A DNA stretch of 64,000 bases, from the NCBI GenBank assembly GCA_024220505.1, contig JAKZZE010000008.1, forward strand, positions 1,550,001 to 1,614,000. Direction: 5' to 3'. Position numbers and translations under genes: made by a program. The notes under the pieces are model-generated. The model was given only the letters and a program-made list of their open reading frames with translations. It searched no databases and was not told the origin of the DNA. Origin of the DNA: Rhizopus arrhizus. Lineage: Eukaryota > Mucoromycota > Mucoromycetes > Mucorales > Rhizopodaceae. This document shows positions 31,473 to 43,109 of this stretch, piece after piece; within the stretch, counting starts at the first letter, position 1; every line of letters starts with the position of its first letter.

Positions 31473-33391
31473 TTAAATAGTAACAGAATATATTTGGAAT
31501 GATGTAGAAGGAGAATTCTGCAAGACTACTTTTTCATTGATAGCTAAATAGCTATCGGTTCCGACATCACGAATTAAATAGCCATCTTTAGTTCTTTCAA
31601 AATACCATGATGTACCTTTGCATTCTCCAATGGTGATTGTACTACCCCAGACATTAAGACAAAGCTCAGGATCATGGACAGACTGAAGCTTGAATTGGTT
31701 AGCAGTACCAGTCAGAATCAATTGAAAGAGGGCCTGCGGGTTCAAATGACTAGCGTCCTTTGTTTTACTATTGTGAGTGACCTTTTTTGCACTGCCTTGT
31801 GTCACTTTCTTTGCTAAAATGGACTTTTTGTCATCAGAAAGCTGGAGGATAGTATCAGCTGTTTGAAAGGAGAGTTTACGACCTTCTGTAACAGCGCCAC
31901 GGACACGACGAGCACCTGACTCAACCACTGGAAAGACTTGGTTGCCATAAGGAGGCTTTGTCTTAGGAGCAGTGATGATGATTTCACACATCTCGGTGGG
32001 TGACCATTTACCAAGAACCTGGGCTGGCTTGGCTACTGGATTAAATTTGGGAATGGAATAGTCGGGATGATCAAAGTCAAAGGCGCCAACGAGATTCGAG
32101 GATGTCTTGCGAGAAAATTTGGAGAGGTGAACAGCAGGAGCCAAGTAGTTGCCTTGCTCATCTTTGCCAACCCATTCCTCCATGAAACGAAGGGTTGATC
32201 TGTGATCTGCAGTTTCACTAAACACATTTCCTCCACGAGTCCATGGAGAGATGATGACCATTGGAACACGAGGGCCGTAGCCGATGGGCGCCTTTCCTCC
32301 AGAAAATTTGTCTGTTGCCCAATCTTCTTGAGGCTCTTGAGGTGGAATGACATGGTCAAAATAACCTCCGGACTCGTCATAATTGATGAATAATGCAGTC
32401 TCATTCCAGTTTTTACCATTCATCACTGCATTTACAACTTGCTGTTGCAACCAAGAGCCCGCTAAAGGTGTGTTGATAGGGTGTTCAGAGAGCTCCATAG
32501 GGCCCACAATGATACTGAATTGGGGAAGCGTGCCTTTGGCAGCTGCCTCATAAAATGCATTTAAACCAAGAAAACCAAGGCCTTTGGATCTTTCCGGACC
32601 ATCAGGGAGATCTTGCCAATATTTAAACCAAGCTAAGGCGTTGTCATCGAAATTGTCCTTGTCTTGATATACTTGCCAAGTGATATTTGCCTTTGTAAGT
32701 GCTTCAGGATAGGTAGACCACCCCAAGGGAGTAGATTGAGTGTTGTCCTCTAAGACCATATCATTTGGATCACCTCTATTTGTTCCAGACATCCAGACAA
32801 CACGATTGGGGTCTGTTGATCCAGTAACAGACTGGAAATACATGTCAGCGATCGTAAATTCATCAGCAAGCGCATAAAGAAAAGGAATCTGGGTTCGATT
32901 GAGATAGCCCATGGAGGCTGGAGAATTTCCATCGGGCCAATTATTATTTCTGTAACCATTTAATGCTTTATGGTTAGCCTCCCAGCCATTGGAACCACCA
33001 GCTGTACAACCTGCACGAGCACCTTTGAGTTGATAAGGTAAGAGATACTTTGTGCCGTTCTTGATATCAGGACTAGCAGAGCAAGGTTGGTAGAATAAAC
33101 TGAGACCATTATCTTGAATACCAACATTAGGGTCTTGAAATCCTCGGACACCATACATTGTACCATAATACATATCAAATGAACGGTTTTCCTGATGAGC
33201 ACAGTAAGCTGGATTAGTTCAAGTTGCTATATAAAATCTACTTTTCTTACCTGCATAAAATAGACAACATGCTTGATTTTTTCAAGACCAGGAAGACGCA
33301 GAGCACTTTTGATCTTTGGAGTGTGAGGTGCTGCATTACTAAACGAAATAGCACAGAAAAGTGAAGCAAGAGTGATAGATACCAAATTCAT
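31473..33391 (-). CDS. Secreted phosphoesterase of the phospholipase C/acid phosphatase family, with a C-terminal extension
   Basis: Enzymes of this family hydrolyse phosphoester bonds in phospholipids or other phosphate esters. Two exons, 33251-33391 and 31473-33191, join in phase 0 and give 619 residues. Residues 1-20 are a signal peptide (MNLVSITLASLFCAISFSNA). The metal-binding start motif reads HVVYFMQENRSFDMYYG across the intron join, where bacterial relatives have ENRSFDHYFG. Other family blocks are FTIADMYFQSVTGSTDPNR, LFINYDESGGYFDHVIPP and RVPMVIISPWTRGGNVFSE. The last 150 or so residues look like a beta-rich, ricin-like module (ALFQLILTGTANQFKLQSVH, LNVWGSTITIGECKG). No GPI signal is seen. 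Substrate choice between phospholipid and other phosphomonoesters cannot be told. Confidence 0.88.
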
Positions 33392-33449
33392 AGTATGAGC
33401 TAATGAATACAAGAAAGAATATGATTTCAACACCTTCTGTCTTGTACAC

Positions 33450-33457
33450 TATTTATA
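33450..33457 (-). promoter_or_regulatory. TATA box of the phosphoesterase gene
   Basis: TATAAATA on the minus strand lies about 60 nt upstream of the ATG at 33391, a good distance for a core promoter. Confidence 0.5.
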
Positions 33458-34151
33458 CCCATCTTGAATTTTTCTTTCATCTATTTTGTGTTGCTACACG
33501 TTGCCAGGTATACTACCATTATTTTAGATGCTTATTGATTCACCAATTATTGTCTTTTTTGTGAAAGGTAGGATGAATATAGCTTTAATCATAAAAATAC
33601 CTTACTTTAGTCAACGTGAATAATGATGCTTTATGATTGGCTGTCTTTTTTTGTGTTCATTGTTAAATGTTTTTTTAACATGAATTTGCAAGTCATTTTA
33701 TTTAATGTATTTATTTATTTCTACTTTTTGATTATACTAACTATCTTTTTAATATATTTACTATATCATTTTCTTATTCTTATCTGTTTTTTATTCTGTA
33801 TAGTGAGCTATCGTTGTAATCCCACGTGTAGTAATGCAAAGATAGCTTTTAAACAGAGTGTATTTAATGAATCAAGCTTATTGGAGAAGGTAATTTAAAG
33901 TTATTATCAATTATAGTGTAACCTACTCTATTTGTATAATATTAAACCAAAAAAGCATAAATCATTAAAAATGGGTAGTTTTGATGTGTCTCAAACATGC
34001 GTAAAAATGAGGGTTTCCATTTGTCTAAAGGAGGTTATCATGATAATTACTCTTAATCAGCTTGTGTCATCTTTGTCTTTCTTTTTAAGATATATTCATT
34101 CATTCTTTTTCTTTTTTCTTTTCTTTTCTTTTTTTATCTAAATTTATAATC
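33458..34151. other. Divergent intergenic region
   Basis: T-rich spacer between the minus-strand phosphoesterase and the plus-strand Ccc1-type gene, so it holds the promoters of both. A C/T-rich tract directly precedes the Ccc1 start. Hydrophobic open frames near 33623-33898 look like translated poly-pyrimidine DNA rather than a gene. Confidence 0.45.
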
Positions 34152-35170
34152 ATGAATGGACAAGAATATCAATTACTGCCCAAAAACAGTCTTTCCAATG
34201 AAAAAGTTCAAGATGGATTTGATGAAGAATTCATGATAGGATCCTCATCATCCGATGACGATTCAGTGAGGACTCGAATTCCACACAGACAAGATCTAAA
34301 GGGTGTCAAGGAACATATTGAAGAGCACTTTGATAGACCAGAGCTAATAAAAGACTGTATTTTGGGCTTATCGGATGGTTTGACTGTTCCTTTTGCGCTT
34401 GCTGCTGGTCTTTCAAGCTTGGGCGATAGTAAAATTGTTCTTTTTGGTGGATTAGCAGGTAATTGTTTCAAAATTAATTATGAAAATAAAACTCATGTGA
34501 TTCTTAATAGAGCTGGTCTCGGGTGCTATTTCTATGGGATTAGGAGGTTATTTAGCTGCTAAATCAGAAGCAGACCATTACAAGACAGAAAGAGAGCGAG
34601 AAGGTATAATTGATAATAAATATTTTAGCCATATTTGGAATATTCATTTTTTATGTAGCACGAGAGGTAGAATTATACCCAGAAGAGGAAGAGGAAGAAA
34701 TCATTGAGTTATTTGAACCTTATGGACTCGATCGTGAATCGATGGAACCAATGATGATCAGATTTAGACAAAACAGTGAAAAGTTTATCGATTTTATGAT
34801 GAGATTCGAGTTAAACTTGGAATTACCAGATCCTAATAGAAGTTGGGTAAGAAAGAATGGACTGCCTTTTTCTTAGATACTGACTAGTCTTCATTAGATA
34901 TCTGCTTTAACAATTGGATCTTCATATTTTATTGGTGGAGTAATTCCTCTTCTACCATATGTATTTATTCAGAATACTTATGACGCATTGTATACCTCGT
35001 GTTTGGTCACATCACTGACCCTGTTTTGCTTTGGTTATCTAAAAAGCATTTATTTAAGACCAAAGCAAGCATTCATAGGAGCTATACAAACATTAGCCAT
35101 CGGAGCAGTCGCAGCAGCATTCAGTTACGGAATTGTCGCTTTAGTAGATAATAGCAATACTGAAGAGTAA
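34152..35170 (+). CDS. CCC1: Vacuolar iron/manganese transporter, Ccc1/VIT1 family
   Basis: These proteins move Fe2+ or Mn2+ into the vacuole and so protect against metal overload. Four exons, 34152-34458, 34511-34603, 34659-34846 and 34898-35170, join in phase and give 286 residues. After a 65-residue acidic Ser-rich leader come the family motifs KDCILGLSDGLTVPFALAAG (first helix) and LVSGAISMGLGGYLAAKSEA (second helix). A Glu-rich metal-binding segment on the cytosolic side follows (ELYPEEEEEEIIELFEPYGL, with Met and Glu residues in ESMEPMM). Three more helices end the protein, starting ISALTIGSSYFIGGVIPLLP. The arrangement matches the five-helix VIT1 fold. It is divergent from the phosphoesterase gene. 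Confidence 0.93.
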
Positions 35171-35404
35171 ACTTTCACCCTTTACTTTCTTGTTTTTTTC
35201 TGTTGTGGATCATCTGTAGCATCACTTTCTCATACACTTTATCAATAAACAAAAAATCAAAAAATGTCTTGGCAGGATGCTAAATTGAATACCCGATCCA
35301 TCAAAGTGTTTATGTGTTACATATCTGTTTAAATGAAAAGGGTGCACTGTAAAGCACTTCCCTCTCTCTCTCTTCTTTCTATTTGTTATTTTATTCATTA
35401 TTGA

Positions 35405-36925
35405 ATGTTATCTAAAAGAAGCTGGGTAGTACTAATACTTTTTGTATTGGTTTCAAAAGCTGCCTTAGCACATAATTTATTTTATATTGATCACGACAAA
35501 GCATCCCTAAACAGTTGTAAAGGAAGACATAAAAAATCAATATCTGCTGCAGTGACTTCCACAAGCAGCTCACTCACAACCAGCTATAACATAACGTTTG
35601 ATTTAAACTGTACGGCTGATGTAACCGAATGCGCAGGCGTCAGGGCGACTTTTGAAAAGGCAACAGAGATCATTTCATCTGTTTTTCAATTCAAGAGTTC
35701 ACTATTAATCAATGCATCCTATAACCCTTTTTGCTCTTTTTCGAAAGACTGCAGTAATGAAGACTCTATGGCAGCCATCGGACAAGCATATCCAACTATA
35801 TCCTACATCATGATTGATAATACAGATAATATGACCAGAATGTATCCTCAAGCACTATTAAAACAATACACCAAATTATCTGTTCAACCAGCTTGGGCAT
35901 ATTATGATATCAATGCCCAATTTAATAGTCAAGTCAATTGGTACTTTGTCGTAAGTTTTTGTGTGTATATAAAAAGCTTTTTAATATTTTATGATTATAA
36001 CAGTTTTGTGTAATAGAATAATCCTGATCCCATTAGTAGCAATCAGATTGATTTTCTACGAAATGTAGTACATGAACTAATTCATGGTCTTGGCTTTATT
36101 TCTGCTTGGTCCGACAAATTTTACACCAGTCTATCTCCAATGATTGATAATCTCAACCAATTTCTTGCACCCAAACTTCTTGCTGCGACCAGTCGCGATC
36201 CAATCTTGGACACTTATGAGACCCCTCAACCTTTCTGGGGCTTTGTAGAGTTCCCTTTTGATAAATTTATCAACACAAACTCGTCTTCAGATGGTCTTCT
36301 TTCACTTTCAGCAATGACAAAAGAACTTAATAAGTTCTACAACTCAAATGCACTTTTTCAATCCGCCCTTGATCTAGCCAACGCATGGTATGCTTCTGAT
36401 GCTTATCAAGTAGCTTCTACAGTTTATCAAAAGACAGTAACAGCAGATGATATCTCGGTCATCATCGATAATGAACCGATCGTATGGCTTGAGACCTCAC
36501 TAAATCCATATAGAGAAGGATCGACGCTATGCCACGTAGATTTCAACATTTATTTAAACACAAGTGATTATTTAATGGTGTATATGGCAAACCGCGGTAT
36601 GTCTCTGAATTATTTAATTAATGAATACTCTCATGTTCCTATTGGCCCAAAGTTGCTGAAGATCATGGCGACTCTTGGCTATGAATTTAATTCTTCCTAC
36701 AATGTAACAACAACACAACCTGATCTTGCCTACTGGAGTCCGTCTTCAACCTTGGCTGGCTCATCAGGTAATCCTTCACCTGCAATGGTTACCTTCACAA
36801 ATGGCCCTGCTCATACGCCTATTTCATCTATAACTGAATCTAATGTTTCTTCATCTAACAAACTGATCGCATCGTGGTTATTATCCCTTATAATCATTAA
36901 TATCTTAATTATATCTTTACTTTAA
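35405..36925 (+). CDS. Secreted zincin-type metalloprotease-like protein, probably GPI-anchored
   Basis: Two exons, 35405-35950 and 36017-36925, join in phase 0 across a 66-nt intron to give 484 residues. Residues 1-22 form a signal peptide (SWVVLILFVLVSKAALA). The zinc-binding motif VHELIHGLGF (His201, Glu202, His205, Gly206) marks a zincin. The third zinc ligand is not obvious. There are many N-glycosylation sequons (NxS/T) and paired cysteines. The last 20 residues are hydrophobic and follow a Ser/Asn-rich stretch (SSSNKLIASWLLSLIIINI), as in a GPI-attachment signal. The protein is therefore expected on the outer face of the plasma membrane or in the wall. Substrates are unknown. Confidence 0.8.
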
Positions 36926-37996
36926 TACTGTACTATATACAACCAAAGTAATTCATTTGTACATTGCCATTTAATAGAATATCCTTTCCTTTCCTTTTTT
37001 TTTTCGTTTATTGCCTGTTGGGTTTTGGGTCTGTTAACGGTGAAAACTAAGAAAAACAAACAAAAGATTCAGTTTCCAAAACAGCATCCTCAAAAGAGAA
37101 AGCAGGAGAGGTGTTTAACACATGTATCAAAAGATAGATAAAATATATCTTTTCCTTTTTTACAATACTAAATGCACTGAAATAATGCAAAATTAAGTAT
37201 AATAAAAAGATGTATCAAAGAACACTCTACAAGAGAATATTGTACATGTTGAAAATAAAGCAATACTGTGTAAAAATGACAGATCTGCCATAAATCATCA
37301 AACAGCAATTAAACATCTCGAGAACAAAGATAACGAGAATCGTCGAGATATAAAGTTATGTTAAAGTGGTATATAATTAAAAAATCAAAGCAGACACAAC
37401 TAGGAAATAAGAATATTTTCATAATTACTCTTATTTTGAAATTGCGAAAAAAAGGAAAAGAAAATAAATGTTGAGATTTTAGAGTTTAGAACCTGTCTAT
37501 TAATATGATCTCTGAGTGTTACCGACCGTTAATGTAAGACAGTGTGGATGCAGCGAGTATGAAAAATAAAAAGAGATCCACAGGGCTATGAGCAGTGAGA
37601 CTTGAATCATTTGTGGAAAACGGAAAATTAAATGAATGGCGGACTTACAGAACGAAAAGAAAGACATGCAAACGTCTTGGCAAAGGGTTTGATTTTTATC
37701 ACATAAAGCTACAAAAACAGTTACTATGTCATAAAAAGAAGTGATGAGAAAGTAATGATGATAAAAAAGTGTTTATGTTTTGAAAAATTGAACATTTGAA
37801 TATGATTATTATATAAAACTTTTGGAAGTAAGACATGAACTTTTGAAGCAAATGCCTAGTAACAGTTGTGATAATAAAACAATTACAGATCAACATTAAA
37901 CATTTTTGAAAAATGTTTTTTTGAAGATCTTGTCCTAGTCTCAGTTATCAATTACATGATCCATTACTGATGCTTCTGGGACTGAGATCGACCTCC

Positions 37997-38027
<31 letters not shown>

Positions 38028-39578
38028 TTAATGAATATTTTAAAAGCCTCACTATTGGTAATCTTTTTCATATAATCGCATGCTGCTTTACGAGAAATAT
38101 TCATTGGCTATGAACACTTATATGATGAAAATAGATACAATCTGAATAGTACTAATAAAATAGCTGTAATGTAAAGAGTTACATATACATTAAAAAGAAA
38201 GCAAGAGTCGATAGCTTTGTTGTTGTTGTATTTTTTAGACACATTTAATAATCTCTTTTTTTAATCTTGTAGTCTTTGATGCTGCACAATATGCTCTTGA
38301 TCTACTTTAACCGAAAGGAGTCCAGTTGCGCGTTTAATTTTGAGGCACAACTTCATTTCTAACGAGTAATCACTCTATTGGCAATTCAACAACAGAGTGT
38401 TTCGTTGAGAAACTAGTGGGTATGCTATTTAGACGCTAATTCTCTTGCTCATCATCAGATAATTTACGTCAGATCATTAGTTAAGCTTCAGTTATCTAAA
38501 AAAGTAAATAGGACTGAAATAAATCCTCTAGTCAGTGATACAATGGAACGCGTTACAACAATACGTTCTATCTATTGTTTACGTCATATCTGGCAGCTTT
38601 TAATGATAGTGACTAGCATAAAAATATACTTCTGAACTTTTCTTTTTTCGAAGCTATTTTGGCAGACTCAAATAGAAGCTACAAAATAAACTACTACGAC
38701 TCACTGATCAAATGAAATAAGTGAAGGGGCTATAGCACATCTTCAGTGTAACTCCTGTCAAAACAGAAAATGTATAATTAAAATGTGTATTCTGTCTGAA
38801 TCTATCTGAAAGATATCTGGAAAATAGTAGACGCCACACAATGAACTAAAAATTGCAAGCGGCAAGAAAAGACTATTATATTTAGAATGCATCGATTCAT
38901 TTGAAACGGTCTTTAATTAAAAAAAGAACAATATAATGTCTTTGTAGGAATTGCTCTGTGAGCTGCCTCAAGTATTTTATGAATACTTCATCTAGTCTTA
39001 TTTATCTCATAAAAAAGGGCAATCTGGGAGATATTAAATCAGACTCACTTCACATACAAGTCCCTAGACATTAAGGGTCATTTTTTCCTTTTATAAAAAA
39101 TAAAAAAGAGATTATCTTTGAAACAGGATTTTTCTTGTACTTCAGTAAGGCTTATTAACACGTGGTCCACTAGTAAAAAAATATCCAATCCTTTGTTATT
39201 TTAGATGAAAAGGGCCACTTTAAGTTGAAAAATAGAAAATTTTGTGCTACATTCGGCCAACTTTCCGTGTCACTTTGTCCTCTTTGAGATCAAGAAATGA
39301 TCTTTTACTGAAAGCATGAAACCTAAAAAAAATACAACATCCGAGGACTAGAGATATGAGCATGATCTTTGTATTTTTATCTCCCAGAATTTGTGCTCCA
39401 TTTTTTTTTTTTTTCTTCTTCTTCTTTCTGCTTTTAATTTGTTACAACAGCCAAACTTAAATCACCTAAAAGCCACCTAATTCAATTTTTAAAAGAACAA
39501 GGTACCCATACTTCTCTCCTGACAAGAATTCAATCTTAATTAATTTGTCATTCTATCATTTCTTAGTTTTTATAGTAA
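36926..39578. other. Gene-free region (about 2.65 kb)
   Basis: No credible reading frame on either strand, only short A+T-rich frames. There is a poly(T)/poly(A) junction at about 38000-38025 and a T-rich tract at 39402-39425. No tRNA or other RNA gene was recognised. Confidence 0.5.
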
Positions 39579-40419
39579 ATGATAAATGTGCATCCCATCT
39601 ATATTGTCGCCAGTGTATTTTGCACAATAGCAACAATACTTATAACCTGTCAAGTGTACAAAAATCCAAATAGATTGAGAATATTTGTTTTATTTTACAG
39701 TATTGTAACCCTACCAGCTGCATTTATCAATGTCTTTACTGTTGAAGGCATGTTAACGTTACAAGCAGATGCCTTGACTTTTGTTATTTCAACTCTACTC
39801 AAAGTTGTATCGCATTTTTTAATGGTATTAAGTGTTGGATATCGACTACGAATGAATGGTACTTACTGGAAACATCCTCTTATCTTGTTGGGAATATTTT
39901 TCTTAATTTGCACTGTTGCAAGTATCCTTCTACAAATAGGCTTTGTCATAGCATATGGCCAGGATATTATATATAGTCGTATGCTGTTTTTTTTATTCAT
40001 CATTGGCTTGATATGTGCTATCTTGGCTGATATACTTGCCTTCACATATACTTTTTTACCTCTCATTCGCTGGAAAAAAGAAAGCCGAGATAACGAAGGA
40101 CATGCAAGGACGACTGCTCTTGGAGTAAGCAAAAAGAAATAGGTTTACTTGTCATGACTGACTTTTTTTTTAGATATGGTTTTTTGCTACTCAATGGACA
40201 TGTTACGCCATTCAAGTGTCACTGTACATCTGGTTCCTAGCTTCTTATTTCTGGGGATATTTTGTAGCTCTATTGGCTGCTGATTACACTGTTAGATTTG
40301 TTCAGAATCTTTTATACACTTGGCCACCACCAAAAATCATTATCAACTTTATAGCTTTACAAATTTGTTCTTCATCTACTCAAGTAACAGTTAATATGAC
40401 ACAAACTCCCCATCCATAA
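39579..40419 (+). CDS. Polytopic membrane protein of unknown function
   Basis: Two exons, 39579-40124 and 40174-40419, join in phase 0 (CTT GGA|ATA TGG) across a 49-nt intron and give 263 residues. Six or seven hydrophobic segments are visible, including PIYIVASVFCTIATILITC, VLFYSIVTLPAAFINVF, HPLILLGIFFLICTVASILL and, after the join, VSLYIWFLASYFWGYFVALL. A basic loop (RWKKESRDNEGHARTT) separates the fifth and sixth. There is no cleavable signal peptide, as the first helix doubles as an anchor. The layout resembles small fungal seven-helix proteins, but I see no retinal lysine or known receptor motif, so no function is claimed. Confidence 0.75.
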
Positions 40420-42278
40420 AATTGAATAGAACTCCATAAAATAGAGGATAAAAATGGGAGGAGAACATGTATAACATCAAACTGTATTTTGATGTCAAAA
40501 ATCATAGAAAAACAATAATGTAAGTAGTGTACCCAATGTCCATTATTGATGGCGTAAAAAAAAAAAAAAAAACGCTTGTAATTATCTCTGCAATTCATTC
40601 TTCATCATCAATAAAATTTAAAGTTACAGGAAAAAGAAAAAAAAAAAAAAAAAAAAAAAACTGACAACAATCAATGTGATACATAGTGTTATGATTTGGT
40701 CAGCACATATGCTTTCACCAGGCCACTTTACAGCTTGCTTTGCGAAACATGCTTTTAATGGACTTCCTCAGCATATTAGCAGCTCTTCTTGATTAGATTC
40801 AATCATCATTGATACCAAGTAGAAGCAATGATCTCACCATATTAATTATTTACACGTTTACATAAGAAAATATTCAGGATTATTTAACACAGACAAGTAC
40901 ACAACACTGTTCTGAGTTTCTTAGATTGTATAGTTTGAATATGGGCTTATACTTAATCGTATTACTTATGTTTTGTAAGAGTCGTTGTTGTTTTGATTTG
41001 CTGTTATGAATGAAAAAGGTTGAGATTTTATGCCTTTTGTTTTTGCTGACCAACAAGCAACATAGGTTTGTATCACTCATGTTACAATCATATGTAAACT
41101 TCAGGGGTGATCTTAGGGTCTAGTTACACAAGTAAGTTATTCTACTACTTGTAAATCTTTATAGACTTGAACATTTTTGAGCCTGTAAAATCAATGTATG
41201 TCTAAAAAACAATGAGACATGTTCTAGCCTATATATTCGCTTTTTTATAGCTAATAATTAAATATAAGAAACAGTTTTAAATATCAAGCTTCTCTTTTAG
41301 ATTATGTGTCTACTCATACTCTAATAAAGAGAGGAAGGTAGAATTATTGCGTATTTATAAATCAAAACACTGGACTTTCAACTCCAAGACAATCAAAGTT
41401 AAACAAACACGAGTGATTTTGCTGGTATGAAAAAGGTCGAAATAAATTAAATTATTTATACAGGTCCACACAAAGAGTAGCAAAAGGATTTTAAAAAGTT
41501 TTCCCAGTTCGCCTTACGTTCTTTTCCAAGGAGGAACGCTATCTTATTTTTCATTCTTCATCACTTTTTTTCTTCCTCTTAAATCCAATGAGTCATTATA
41601 GCAACATATGTAACGTTTAGAAGGAAACATTTTAACAATTACCAACAAAAAAAAAAAATCGATCAATAAAAGATCCTCTTGCCAATATTGAAAGCTTTGA
41701 AAAGTTGTTTGATCAAGAACGTTCTATGATAAGTACCTGTCATGAAGATTTATTACTATTTCCTTTTGATTTGTTGCCTATGTCTTTTAAAAGTTTACTT
41801 GTCAGAAGAACGAGGACTGTAACGAATGAAACTGGTAGGGTACTGAGCCAGTGCTGATACCCCATTGTTGGGACATACTTTATTTTAATACGGAAATAAT
41901 CTATGCTCATATTGTAAAAGCTTTAAGCCTTACTATTATTGATGCTGTAGACCATGATACTATATGAGTAGATTAGCTTAGTATCAATCGTTACTAACGT
42001 AAAGACATGTGTTTGTAGTAGCCTTTAATAAGTAATCGTCACATATAATGAGTGCGACGGTAGTTGTGTCATGCTGCCATGGGATGCATATATATTTCTT
42101 ACCTTAATTTTAGCTAACAATTCAAACAGGTCTTTCATACGTACACTAGGTAAAAAGGCTAGGCAAATCTTAAACTTGCTTATTCTTTTCTTTTGAGTCA
42201 CTTTCGATTCCCGTCCGCTATTTTTTATTGTATCCTTTAGTTCAATTTATCTCGTTTTTTTCTCTTGCTTTTTTTAAG
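40420..42278. other. Intergenic region with poly(A) tracts
   Basis: Contains an A run at about 40557-40572 and another at about 40638-40661, otherwise A+T-rich DNA. No gene or RNA gene is recognised. The last 100 nt, with a C/T-rich tract, are the likely promoter of the Dad2-type gene. Confidence 0.45.
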
Positions 42279-42742
42279 ATGGATAGAATACATAAAAGAT
42301 CTCTGTCTAAATCTCAGCACCTAGCTAACGTTCGTAAAAAACCAAAAACACAAGAAGTGCATAAAGAGGTTCCAGATGACAACGTAGATTCACCTAATGT
42401 TCAGCCCAGCGCTAAATCAGATTTGCCTGTAGAAAAAGTAATTGAATCGGAAGAAACAACAAAACTAAAGAATAGTTCTGGACATTTAGTGAAATACTTT
42501 ACGGATCTATCGGAAAAAATGAAAATGTTGGCAGATGAAGCTGAAAGTAAGTTTTGAATTTAAGAAAAAAGGCACAATATTGAAGTGATGATTTTCTTTC
42601 TCTCTTCCTTTTTTTTATAGCTGCTTCTAAGTCTATGCGTAATTGGGAATATGTATTTAGTACAATGAAAAGTGTAAACATGCAAAATGAAAAGATCCTG
42701 CCTTTGGTCAAATTTGATTTAGACAATCAATCTACTAGCTGA
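42279..42742 (+). CDS. DAD2: DASH/DAM1 complex subunit Dad2-like
   Basis: Dad2 is part of the ring-forming DASH complex that couples kinetochores to microtubules in fungi. Two exons, 42279-42546 and 42621-42742, join in phase (GAA A|CT GCT) to give 129 residues. The ATG at 42279 is chosen over the upstream in-frame one at 42228 because the intervening residues are a translated T-rich leader. The first 65 residues are charged and disordered-looking. The Dad2-like core reads HLVKYFTDLSEKMKMLADEA, then ASKSMRNWEYVFSTMKSVNM. It has the NW dipeptide and helical spacing seen in yeast Dad2. The tail after it is short. The match is to a short helical motif, so identity is likely but not certain. Confidence 0.7.
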
Positions 42743-43109
42743 AGCTATCAACATATTCACAGAATCAAGCATATATATATAAATATCAAAAGGCGCGTGT
42801 AAATAGATTACTTCTTTATATAGAAAACAATAATAAAAAGAAGAGAAAAATCCTTATAGAACTCGAAAACTGTGATATTCACACCGTTCACAAAACGGAA
42901 ATTTCATTTAATCCAGGCAAACGCGTCATTTACACCAAAATATCTTTTATATGACAAGAAAATCATTCCTAAACGACGCCCTTTTGATCAACAGTGTTGA
43001 CGTGAAACATTTAATAAAAAAAAAACTTCACTTGTAAAAGCCATACAAAGAAGAGCAAATCGAAACCCCGTAAAATGTTTTTTTGGAACCTTTTTTTTAA
43101 ATCAAAACA

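Noticed and set aside
33623..33898. Hydrophobic 91-codon frame resembling a membrane protein
   Set aside because: The composition is Phe, Leu, Ile and Tyr from T-rich DNA, with no splice partner, no charged pattern and no promoter distinct from the neighbours.
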